Source: JAGQLF01 sp964635995 (GTDB taxonomy: Bacteria > Patescibacteriota > Dojkabacteria > J137). Taken from it: a stretch of DNA of 21,516 bases. The notes beneath the pieces were generated by a model. That model was given only the letters and a program-made list of their open reading frames with translations, was not told the DNA's origin and did not search any database. The stretch is taken from positions 1 through 21,516 of the forward strand of contig CAZWRA010000025.1 of NCBI GenBank assembly GCA_964635995.1, given 5' to 3'. Position numbers and translations under genes: made by a program. Shown here piece by piece: positions 1 through 7,288 of this stretch. Every line of letters begins with the position of its first letter. The first letter of the stretch is position 1.

Positions 1-54
1 TTTTTGATAAAATTCATTTGTCCTTATCTGGTAATTATCTACATTTAGAGGTCA
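1..54. repeat. Left arm of 54-bp terminal inverted repeat
   Basis: Bases 1-54 are the reverse complement of 21462-21515 with two mismatches (positions 17 and 43). The longest uninterrupted match is 25 bp (18-42). The arm begins 3 bp beyond the stop codon of the minus-strand gene at 57-773, so read in that gene's direction it is a 3'-flanking element. It contains a short palindrome (GATAA at 6-10 against TTATC at 24-28). I found no third copy inside the window. It could be a dispersed 3'-end element at which assembly stopped, or the edge of a mobile or rearranged segment; the sequence alone does not decide. Confidence 0.85.
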
Positions 55-56
55 TA

Positions 57-773
57 TCACACTTCCCTGACTAAAATAATTGGAGTGTTTTGCCCATCGT
101 CCTCCTGACCTTGAGGGTTTCCTTGCATAATTTTTTTCCACTCACTTTCAGAATACATTTTTTCAAGCGAATCACTAAGTCCAATAATATTATTTTCAAT
201 ATTATTACCATCCATAACGGCGACAGGTACTTTATATCTTTCGGACAATTCATTACACATTTTTTTTGCATCAGCAGCTCTTGGAGGTAAAAAAGCATAA
301 TTTTCAAAAATAGGTTTTGAAGTAAAACCAACAGTAAAACCATCAATAGCATTAATTTGATTTCCAGCAATTCTATAGAAGTAACCTGGCTTTCCTAAAA
401 GCTTCATAAAAAGTCCGCCAATAATCGCTACAATAATTCTTGGATAACCTGCTCGGTTAATCGCTACTTGCATTTTTCTTGGACTTGAATATCCGATATC
501 ATTTGGCCATTTTTTTACAAATTTCACAATAAATCTCGCAAGAGGTGTAATTTTGACAGTGTCTTTATGAACAGTTAATCCCTTTGTTGTAATACTTACA
601 ATTTTGCAGGATACAGAAAGTACATCGCCATCTTCTAAAAGTGGTTTTGCATATTTATCTAAAACATCAGTAAGATTTTCACCGATTTCAATAAAATGTG
701 TTTCAACTGGAATTCTTGCGAACTTTGCTCCGTTAAATTCTGAATAAAGTTCCCGACCTGGATTTGGATTCAT
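57..773 (-). CDS. Coenzyme F420-0:L-glutamate ligase-like protein (CofE/FbiB-type domain)
   Basis: The protein is 238 aa from the chosen ATG at 773. An ATG at 800 would add nine low-complexity residues and would place the start upstream of the GATAAT box at 781-786. The N-terminal part has a GDVLSVSCKIVSI stretch resembling the GDxxVVxxKxVS motif of F420-0:gamma-glutamyl ligases. The middle part has GNQINAIDGF and then YAFLPPRAADAKK, which resemble the NAGID and LLP-D-SA segments of that family. The second half ends in a variable Gln/Asp-rich tail. The reference enzymes add glutamate to F420-0. No other F420 gene is nearby, and such homologues in small-genome bacteria may act on another carboxylate, so the substrate is unknown. 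The gene is divergent from 935 and its stop (TGA) lies 3 bp from the terminal repeat. Confidence 0.65.
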   Translation of the reverse strand: MNPNPGRELYSEFNGAKFARIPVETHFIEIGENLTDVLDKYAKPLLEDGDVLSVSCKIVSITTKGLTVHKDTVKITPLARFIVKFVKKWPNDIGYSSPRKMQVAINRAGYPRIIVAIIGGLFMKLLGKPGYFYRIAGNQINAIDGFTVGFTSKPIFENYAFLPPRAADAKKMCNELSERYKVPVAVMDGNNIENNIIGLSDSLEKMYSESEWKKIMQGNPQGQEDDGQNTPIILVREV

Positions 774-780
774 AATTATT

Positions 781-786
781 ATTATC
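781..786 (-). promoter_or_regulatory. -10 box GATAAT, 7 nt upstream of the ATG at 773
   Basis: On the minus strand GATAAT is followed by seven bases and then ATG. Transcription would therefore start at or beside the start codon, giving a leaderless mRNA. No convincing -35 was seen. This box favours the 773 start over 800. Confidence 0.45.
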
Positions 787-934
787 GAAATACTATTCAA
801 ATTCTAAATCACAAATACACAAATTCCAAACTAATTCTTACTCTTAATATCTTTTGCCTAAAAAAACTTTCAATATATTACTTATAACTTATAACTTCTT
901 ATTGTAGAATGTACATATTAGCTAAACATTTTGA

Positions 935-1609
935 ATGAAAACTGTTTTAAGAATTGTTATTTTACTTCTGATTTGTGGCCTCTTGGGGCTTTGGTCTCCG
1001 TGGTTAAATTTTAGAGTTGACTTATCAAGTATTTTTAACGTTGAAAAGCCAGATCCAATTTCTGGTTTAGAGGTATATTCATTACTTGGAGATTTAGAAG
1101 TCTCAATTGATGATGTTGTTCAAGAAGGAACTGCTTCATTTGAAGATGGGCCTTTATTTATTGATGGAATAGAACCTGGAGAAAAGGCAATTACTATTTC
1201 TAGAAGATCAGATATTGAAAATGCTTATTGGATTTACAGAGATATAATTACTTTTGTTGAAGGAGTTAATACAGTTATTTCCTTAGGTATAGGTCCTGAA
1301 GAAGAATTTTCTGAAGGAACTGTAATCACAGCAACAAACCGGAATAATGAAGATTACAATCTAAAAGTAAGGACGAATCTAAGTGACTTTCAAATAAATC
1401 TCGATAATGTTCCATATGCAGTTGAAGGGAATGAATTTACTAGAAACATAGAGCTTAGCTCACAACATGTAATTAGGATTAATAAAACGGGATATGAAGA
1501 AATTGAATTTACAATATTACCTGAGTCACAAGAAGATAGAGATGTTTTATCTGACTATATTATTAATGTTGATGTTCAATTAATGATTCAACCAGTACCA
1601 GTAGAATAA
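935..1609 (+). CDS. Membrane-anchored protein with PEGA-like repeats
   Basis: The product is 224 aa. Residues about 3-22 are a hydrophobic N-terminal segment (signal anchor or signal peptide). The rest is acidic, predicted beta-rich and probably outside the membrane. Two regions resemble PEGA domains: residues ~44-115 (GLEVYSLLGDLEVSIDD, then a GxxxITISRRSD strand) and ~127-215, which ends in an IRINKTGYEEIEF strand like the IxKxGY ending of PEGA. PEGA domains are small surface beta-sandwiches of uncertain function. The stop overlaps the next start (TAATG at 1607-1611), so the two proteins are probably translationally coupled and may act together. No catalytic motif is visible. Confidence 0.6.
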   Translation: MKTVLRIVILLLICGLLGLWSPWLNFRVDLSSIFNVEKPDPISGLEVYSLLGDLEVSIDDVVQEGTASFEDGPLFIDGIEPGEKAITISRRSDIENAYWIYRDIITFVEGVNTVISLGIGPEEEFSEGTVITATNRNNEDYNLKVRTNLSDFQINLDNVPYAVEGNEFTRNIELSSQHVIRINKTGYEEIEFTILPESQEDRDVLSDYIINVDVQLMIQPVPVE

Positions 1610-4600
1610 TGATTCCAAAGAAATTCCAGCTAAAAAATACAATCAAATACCCAACCTCAGTAATTATTGGAGGAGCTAATAAACTTGGCGTAGAAATAGC
1701 TGATTCTCTAATTAAACAAGGTGGGTATGTTGTAATAATAGATACAATAACAAATGAAAATGTTTCTAGATTCCAGGCTTTTGATGATAACGCAATGCTT
1801 AGTCTTTTGGATTATACTTCAATACCACATTTAGAAGAGGATATTAGGAGATTAGATTATGTTTTCTATTTTAATCACGAAAGTATTGATTTTAAAGATG
1901 AGATTTCAACTCAGGAGTTTCTGACAATCTCAAACTATTTAGATGCTGCTCTTTCTTTAGCTGCAAAATTCGAGGCTAGATTCTTATTAACTACCTCTAT
2001 TAAGGCTAATCAAGTTCTTTTTGCAAGTGATGATGCTGCATACAGAATGAGTATGTCAAGAAACTATACTCAGACTTATTCAAATATGGAGATGCAAAGA
2101 TATTCAGAAGGACTAGTAATGGAATATCATCAAAAAGCAGGACTAAATGCAAGAATTATAAGGCTTGGAGAAATTATTGGGGACGGAATGGATTTTGACC
2201 ATAAGTCGGCTTTTGTAGATTTATTAGTTAGCGCTCTAGAAAAAGATAATTTATTCCTAAGAAACGATGGACTTGAAAATGAATGGTTTGTTCATACTTT
2301 AGATGCAGCTTATGCATTAATTAAAGCTCAGTTTTCAAAAGAATCAAACGGACAAGTTTATTCTGTTTGCTATGAAAATACATATACACATCTTTCAATA
2401 GCTTATAAGATTCAGGAACTTGAAGATAACGCAGGGGAAATAAAATTTGTAGAAAATAAAGTTTTGACTCCTCCAATAAAATTATACAAACCTGCTCCAA
2501 ACCTTTCTAAAATTGGATGGATGCCAAGAATTTCTTTTGATAGAGCAGTGACTCAATCTTTAGCTTCAGCAAAGATTTATCTTTTAGAAAAAAATGTTGG
2601 AAGAATTGAAGAACATTCTGAAGTAGGAAAACTTAAGAATTTCTTAACTTTAGCTGGTACTTCTTCTGGAACTAAGCTAAGACTAGCTTCAAAACAGGAG
2701 CATGAGGAATCAATAAAAAAGGAAAGAATTAAAGAAGCATATGGAAAAATAAAGCAGAGTAAATTTAAAAGACAAAAGACTTTTTCTGATAAGTTAAAAG
2801 ACTGGTTCTGGAAATTTTTTAAAGGAATGGCAGGAATGTTTACTTTCCTAAGAAAAATGTCACCAGTTGAATTTGGAATATTTCTACTATTTTTTGTAAT
2901 TTTTATAATTGCTTATTTTATTCTCTTGTCACCACTTTTATTTATTGGCCGAAATATAATAACAATTTCACCAGCTTATCAAAACTCTACAAGTGCAATA
3001 GAAAACAGTAATTTTGAAGATTTAAATTATGAGAGTGAAAGAATAATAGAAAATATTCGAAATATTCGAGAATCATTAACAACTTTAAAGATTCCTGGGA
3101 ATATCGTATCTTACTCAGATGAAATTGATAGAGTAAATACCTTTCTTGAATACTACGAAGATTATGCGGAAGGAATAGCTGATATCTCATATTCATTAAT
3201 GCCTTACAATGAATACCTTGAAGAACTTGAAAATAATACTGCTTTAAGAAAAAGTAATGAAGGCTTTTTATCACTATCATCAGAAGGAAAATCATATTCA
3301 GATATACTATCTGAAATTAATAACAGATCTATTTATTACGATAAGGGTTTAGAAAAAGTTAATAGAACAATAAATTCAATCGAAGAAAATGCACTTCCTC
3401 CACTTCCACAATTCATCTCAACTCAGCTTCAAAAGGTTAATTCATATTTAACGGATTTAAAGGAATTAGATTTAAGAACAAAATCATACCTATTATTACC
3501 AGAACTTTTAGGAAATAAGGAACCTATTACTTACTTAATTTTTATAACTGATAATACAAAGCCATCTCCAGTCGGAGGAAGTATAGCGTCACTTGCAGCA
3601 CTAACATTTCAAGAGGGTGGACTTGCCTCAGTTCAGGTTAGGAGCATTGACAGTGTAGAAATTGATAGAAATTCCTTAAATGAAGATTTGTTAAGATCAA
3701 TCAATGCTAGAAGATTCAATTATAAAAATAATGAAAATCTAAACGCTTCTGATATAGGAAGTATTGAAAATGCTGAGGAATTTTTCGAAGCGTCATCATC
3801 TATCTTTGAAAATCTAATAGGATCAGATATTGATGTTGTAGTTACACTAAATATAGAAGCTTTTCAGGAATTAGTCTCTAAACTGAGAGAAGCAAATCAA
3901 CAAGTATTAGTAGGTGGAGTTGATTTTACTAATGGCGAGGTACTTGCATTAATTAGAGACTCTCAGGTTGGGAATGAAAGTATTGAATCCAAAAACAATA
4001 TCATTTCTGAATTGTCAGCATCAATAATTAATAATGGATTAACATTCTCGAAAAATCATCATAATGATTTTGAAAAACTAATTTCGACCTATCTAGATAA
4101 TGAAAATATGCGGATTTACTCAAAAAATCCATTATTGAATGATTTATTTAATAATTCTAAAGAAATAAGCATCCTAGATTCAGGTACATATTTGATTCCA
4201 GGAATATTATCTGAAGATCCAAAAGTAGTTTTCCTCGATAAGTACCCAAATACAACCCTTTCTTTAGAAACGGATATAGCTGAAGATTTGAAAATAAAGA
4301 ACAAGTTGAGAATTTCATTTCCAAATATTGGCTCTTCTCAAGAAATATCAATTTGTCTTCCCGATACCATAAGGATTAGCTCAATTATAATTAATAATGA
4401 GTTTATTCCAAATGAAAGAACTAGAATTAACATCAATGGCAACGAAATATGCGTTGTTGGTAACGCTATAACTGAATCGGCTTTTGAGCTTGAATGGATG
4501 GATGAATCTCTTTTCTCAACTGATGGTTCAGAAGTTACACTATCCTTTGGAATAGGTAATATTAATGGTGCAAGAACAGAATTGGACCATGTAATAAGGG

Positions 4601-4716
4601 CAGAAAGAGGTTTGAGCGTCAAGCTTGAAAATGGTGAGGAAATAAGCTCAGATTTTGGTAAGGTAGAAATACTAAATAAAGATCTAGTTAAAAAACTTAT
4701 AATAACTAGAGAATAG
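1609..4716 (+). CDS. SDR-like (NAD-dependent epimerase/dehydratase) domain fused to a membrane-anchored DUF4012-type domain
   Basis: The product is 1035 aa. Residues ~15-325 look like an extended SDR fold: GGANKLG at 21-27 is the Rossmann glycine loop, and GLNARIIRLGEIIGDGM (178-194) matches the region after the SDR active site. The catalytic YxxxK is not evident; the aligned stretch reads YSNMEMQ (157-163), so catalysis is doubtful. A basic linker (~360-405) precedes one transmembrane segment (~420-447). Residues ~455-620 are helical. Residues ~640 onward contain YLIFITDNTKPSPVGGSIAS, which resembles the DUF4012 core (YLLLFQN..E.RPTGGFIGS). DUF4012 proteins occur beside polysaccharide genes in other bacteria. 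The SDR part would be cytoplasmic and the DUF4012 part extracytoplasmic. The gene overlaps the preceding PEGA-like gene by one base. Confidence 0.72.
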   Translation: MIPKKFQLKNTIKYPTSVIIGGANKLGVEIADSLIKQGGYVVIIDTITNENVSRFQAFDDNAMLSLLDYTSIPHLEEDIRRLDYVFYFNHESIDFKDEISTQEFLTISNYLDAALSLAAKFEARFLLTTSIKANQVLFASDDAAYRMSMSRNYTQTYSNMEMQRYSEGLVMEYHQKAGLNARIIRLGEIIGDGMDFDHKSAFVDLLVSALEKDNLFLRNDGLENEWFVHTLDAAYALIKAQFSKESNGQVYSVCYENTYTHLSIAYKIQELEDNAGEIKFVENKVLTPPIKLYKPAPNLSKIGWMPRISFDRAVTQSLASAKIYLLEKNVGRIEEHSEVGKLKNFLTLAGTSSGTKLRLASKQEHEESIKKERIKEAYGKIKQSKFKRQKTFSDKLKDWFWKFFKGMAGMFTFLRKMSPVEFGIFLLFFVIFIIAYFILLSPLLFIGRNIITISPAYQNSTSAIENSNFEDLNYESERIIENIRNIRESLTTLKIPGNIVSYSDEIDRVNTFLEYYEDYAEGIADISYSLMPYNEYLEELENNTALRKSNEGFLSLSSEGKSYSDILSEINNRSIYYDKGLEKVNRTINSIEENALPPLPQFISTQLQKVNSYLTDLKELDLRTKSYLLLPELLGNKEPITYLIFITDNTKPSPVGGSIASLAALTFQEGGLASVQVRSIDSVEIDRNSLNEDLLRSINARRFNYKNNENLNASDIGSIENAEEFFEASSSIFENLIGSDIDVVVTLNIEAFQELVSKLREANQQVLVGGVDFTNGEVLALIRDSQVGNESIESKNNIISELSASIINNGLTFSKNHHNDFEKLISTYLDNENMRIYSKNPLLNDLFNNSKEISILDSGTYLIPGILSEDPKVVFLDKYPNTTLSLETDIAEDLKIKNKLRISFPNIGSSQEISICLPDTIRISSIIINNEFIPNERTRININGNEICVVGNAITESAFELEWMDESLFSTDGSEVTLSFGIGNINGARTELDHVIRAERGLSVKLENGEEISSDFGKVEILNKDLVKKLIITRE

Positions 4717-4722
4717 AGATTA

Positions 4723-4751
4723 TTGCTCAAAATGCGTGTACATGGTATCAT
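4723..4751 (+). promoter_or_regulatory. Promoter for greA: TTGCTC, 17-bp spacer, TATCAT
   Basis: The -35 is at 4723-4728 and the -10 at 4746-4751, preceded by the extended -10 dinucleotide TG at 4743-4744. Transcription would start near 4758. This excludes the in-frame TTG at 4752 as the greA start and supports the GTG at 4785. Confidence 0.55.
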
Positions 4752-4784
4752 TTGACGATTCGTTACTTATTATTAAAGAAAACT

Positions 4785-5285
4785 GTGGCAAGAAAAAAAG
4801 TACAAAAAGATGAAGAAGTAATACAAATGACTCAAGCTGCTTATGATGAGCTACTTAAGGAATTAGAGCATAGAAAGACTATAGAAAGAGAAAACATTGC
4901 TAAAGAAATATCAGCTGCGAGAGAACTTGGAGATCTTTCAGAAAACCATGCCTATACCGTTGCAATGGAGAAGAAAGATATGAATGAAAATAGAATTACT
5001 GATCTTGAAAGTTTAATTAAAAACGTTCAAATCGTTAAAGCTTCTAGCACTACATCTATTGTAACAATTGGAAGCAAGGTGGTTGTTACAAATCTTAAGA
5101 ATAAGAAAGCTAGAACACTAATACTTACTGGTTCAGAACAAACTGAAGCTGCTGATCCAAGAGAGGGTAAAATCTCTAAAGATTCACCTATTGGGCAAGC
5201 AATTCTAAATGCCAAGAAGGGAGATATTGTTCATGTTGAGCTTCCTGTAGGCAAAATTGAATATAGAATCGATAAGGTAAGTTAA
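4785..5285 (+). CDS. greA: Transcription elongation factor GreA
   Basis: The protein is 166 aa from GTG 4785, close to the usual GreA length of about 158. The N-terminal coiled-coil hairpin carries AARELGDLSENHAY, the acidic tip whose Asp and Glu stimulate RNA polymerase's intrinsic cleavage of backtracked RNA. The C-terminal FKBP-like domain includes the GSKVVV strand and a SPIGQAIL stretch, matching the family SPIGxALLG motif. A TTG at 4752 is in frame but overlaps the promoter. ATG 4827 would remove the first beta strand. The 3' end overlaps the convergent Mur-ligase-like gene by four bases (TTAA, both stops), so neither gene has room for its own terminator. Confidence 0.92.
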   Translation: MARKKVQKDEEVIQMTQAAYDELLKELEHRKTIERENIAKEISAARELGDLSENHAYTVAMEKKDMNENRITDLESLIKNVQIVKASSTTSIVTIGSKVVVTNLKNKKARTLILTGSEQTEAADPREGKISKDSPIGQAILNAKKGDIVHVELPVGKIEYRIDKVS

Positions 5286-6580
5286 TTTTTCAAAGCATCT
5301 ATAGCAAGTTTTAAAGCTTCGTAGTCTGACCACTCATATTCAATTTCATTGAAAATGATAGATTCACTAGATCCTTTTCCAGCTATGTAAACAATATCGT
5401 CATTGTCGGCAATAAGTACAGCTAGTTTTAAGGCATCTAATCTACCTGTATGATCATGCGCATCGAAAGCTATAACTGGGACATCTCCAGTTTGCATGGT
5501 GTTATAAATCTTTTGCATAAGTCTCTTTTTATCAAGAAGTTGTAACTCTTCAGTTGAGTAAATTCGCTCAACTAATCTACCTCTAAAAGACTCAGCTCCA
5601 CTATGAATTATTGAATTTATATCGTATGTTTGGGTAAGATTTGAATCACTAGGAGCTAGAATTATAATATCTGAATGTTTTGCAACCAGACTTCCAATAT
5701 TTGCCAGTTCTTTTGTATTTTCTTCAGGTACACCCACAACTGTTATTACTTTCTGAGTGGGTCCTTTAACAGAGATAATATGATTAAGTGAGCTTTCAAT
5801 TTGTTTTAAAGTAATAGCTTCATCAATATAAATTGAGAAAGGAGTTTCTTGAAATTTATCAAATTTACCTTTTAGTGGTCTTACATTTCTCAATGCTCCA
5901 GTAATCTTATCTAAAGGTAGATATCGATTACAAACTCTTATAGCAATATAAGTATTTATAAAACTATATGCACCATTCATTTGGCTATAGATCATAGCCT
6001 CATTATAGTAATTGTATTCAATACCTTCTTTTTTATAATGTTTACCTGAGAGATTTTTTGAGTTTATCCAATAGCAAAAAATATTATTTTCAATATTCTC
6101 GCTATTTTGTTCTAACCAGTTTGCAAAGTTCTCATCTTCACCACTTACTACTAAAAGCCCTTGTTCATTAACTAGTTTAATGAAATCAAGTTTGGATTTT
6201 AAATATTTCTCATTACTTATTTCTGGATTAAATTCAATATTCGTTATAACTCCTGCATCTAAGTTTAAATAACTATAGAATTTTTTAACAAGCTGACTAT
6301 CAGGAATTTCAATTACAAAGAAGTCTGGCTTAATTTTATTTATTATCCTTGCAATATTCAATAAATCTTTTTTTGTAATATTATTAGACTTAATTTTCTT
6401 ATTTGTATTTTCTTCATCAATCAAAAATCCTTCACTTGTTAGCGAAGCAACTCTAAACCCATTTTGAGTAAGTATATCTTTAATAACATGAGAAACTACT
6501 GTTTTACCCTTTTTACCAGTTATTCCAATAGTTACTGTATTTACAGGTGTAATTTTTTTAGCACTCAGGAAGTTAATCAT
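5282..6580 (-). CDS. Mur ligase family protein (MurE-like, divergent)
   Basis: The product is 432 aa and has the three-part Mur ligase plan. There is an ATP-binding P-loop GITGKKGKT (19-27). The central domain has VIEIP (90-93 region), AGVITNIEFNP (109-119) and a KSKLDFIK segment where the family has its metal/carbamyl-lysine region. The C-terminal domain has VVGVPEE (281-287), GDVPVIAFDA and IVYIAGKGSSES (397-407), equivalent to the MurE IAGKGHE. Mur ligases add amino acids to UDP-MurNAc peptides. Several motifs are altered: the YAHTPD motif is YIDEAITLK, and the DNPR motif that selects diaminopimelate is SDSN. The amino-acid substrate, or even catalysis, cannot be assigned. The usual N-terminal UDP-binding domain is largely absent. 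It is divergent from 6675. Confidence 0.75.
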   Translation of the reverse strand: MINFLSAKKITPVNTVTIGITGKKGKTVVSHVIKDILTQNGFRVASLTSEGFLIDEENTNKKIKSNNITKKDLLNIARIINKIKPDFFVIEIPDSQLVKKFYSYLNLDAGVITNIEFNPEISNEKYLKSKLDFIKLVNEQGLLVVSGEDENFANWLEQNSENIENNIFCYWINSKNLSGKHYKKEGIEYNYYNEAMIYSQMNGAYSFINTYIAIRVCNRYLPLDKITGALRNVRPLKGKFDKFQETPFSIYIDEAITLKQIESSLNHIISVKGPTQKVITVVGVPEENTKELANIGSLVAKHSDIIILAPSDSNLTQTYDINSIIHSGAESFRGRLVERIYSTEELQLLDKKRLMQKIYNTMQTGDVPVIAFDAHDHTGRLDALKLAVLIADNDDIVYIAGKGSSESIIFNEIEYEWSDYEALKLAIDALKN

Positions 6581-6587
6581 ACCTCTT

Positions 6588-6616
6588 ATATTACTTAAAC
6601 ATTCTTACATTAACAA
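6588..6616 (-). promoter_or_regulatory. Promoter for the Mur-ligase-like gene: TTGTTA, 17 bp, TAATAT
   Basis: On the minus strand the -35 TTGTTA is at 6616-6611 and the -10 TAATAT at 6593-6588, with an exact 17-bp spacer. The -10 is followed by seven bases (AAGAGGT) and the ATG. The predicted transcript begins at the start codon, so it is probably leaderless. The AAGAGG resembles a Shine-Dalgarno but sits only 1 nt from ATG and upstream of the expected transcript start. Confidence 0.6.
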
Positions 6617-6674
6617 TAATTTGTTTTCGATTCTTGACTAAATACATTGTAAAATTCTTTAGTTAAAAAATGAA

Positions 6675-7286
6675 ATGAAAAACTATAATGCATTAATTTT
6701 TGCTTTCTTTATATTAATACTTATTACATTAGCCTTCCTGATTGGAGGTATTGCTCTTTACGGAAAAAATGTGGATTTTGAATATGGTTTTGATGATTCG
6801 AAATACATCGAAAACAACTCTTTGCATTCTGGAGATATTAAAGTTGAGGATAAAGATATTGTTATTGGAATAAGCGCTAAGCAGGATGGAGATATTGAAG
6901 TTGAAGATGGAAATTTAAATATTGAAGATAATTCAGAAATAGATGGGAATATTTATATTATATATGGAAATTTAAAGATTGGTAATTCTGTTACAGTAAC
7001 TGGGGAAATACGAGTTAATGATGGGAATATAGATGCCCAAAACAACAACCAGTTTAGAAAAGAAATTTATCTTACTGGAAGTGGTAATGTTAAAATGCAG
7101 AATTCGAATTCTATACAAGATATTACTGTTAGAGATGGTAATATAGATCTTGAAAATAATAATTCAGTGAGTGGTAGTCTAGAAACGCAGAATGGAAATA
7201 TAAGAATTGGAAATTCTAATAACATACAAGGCGAGATAGAGGCTGATAGGCTTATAGAAGGAGAAAATAATAGTATTAACAATTAA
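6675..7286 (+). CDS. Membrane-anchored beta-solenoid protein with 19-residue repeats
   Basis: The product is 203 aa. Residues ~7-30 form one transmembrane helix (signal anchor). From residue 53 to the end the protein is about eight tandem repeats of 19 residues with the approximate pattern G-x-I-x-V-x-D-G-N-I-x-I-x-N-N-x-S-I-x. One unit is shifted by a single residue near 129-148. Alternating hydrophobic positions and regularly placed Asn and Gly suggest a parallel beta-helix, comparable to bactofilin or polymer-forming folds, but I see no diagnostic bactofilin motif. The repeats would lie outside the cell. The gene ends 2 bp before gatB, so both are probably on one mRNA. The function is unknown; a structural or surface role is an inference. 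Confidence 0.7.
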   Translation: MKNYNALIFAFFILILITLAFLIGGIALYGKNVDFEYGFDDSKYIENNSLHSGDIKVEDKDIVIGISAKQDGDIEVEDGNLNIEDNSEIDGNIYIIYGNLKIGNSVTVTGEIRVNDGNIDAQNNNQFRKEIYLTGSGNVKMQNSNSIQDITVRDGNIDLENNNSVSGSLETQNGNIRIGNSNNIQGEIEADRLIEGENNSINN

Positions 7287-7288
7287 AA

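Noticed and set aside
57..773. Part of an F420 biosynthesis pathway
   Set aside because: Only a CofE-like domain is present; no cofC, cofD, cofG or cofH or F420-dependent enzyme is seen, and the motifs are divergent.
880..898. Short tandem direct repeat of ACTTATA units before the 935 gene
   Set aside because: It is only two to three copies of a 9-base AT-rich word and is plausible by chance. No CRISPR-like spacing occurs here or elsewhere in the window.
4338..4751. Minus-strand open frame opposite the end of the SDR-DUF4012 gene
   Set aside because: It lies wholly antisense to a well-supported gene, has a low-complexity composition typical of a shadow frame, and has no promoter or family motif.
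4752..4784. N-terminal extension of GreA from TTG 4752
   Set aside because: The TTG begins one base after the first base of the last -10 position region, upstream of the expected transcription start (~4758). The extra residues do not match GreA.
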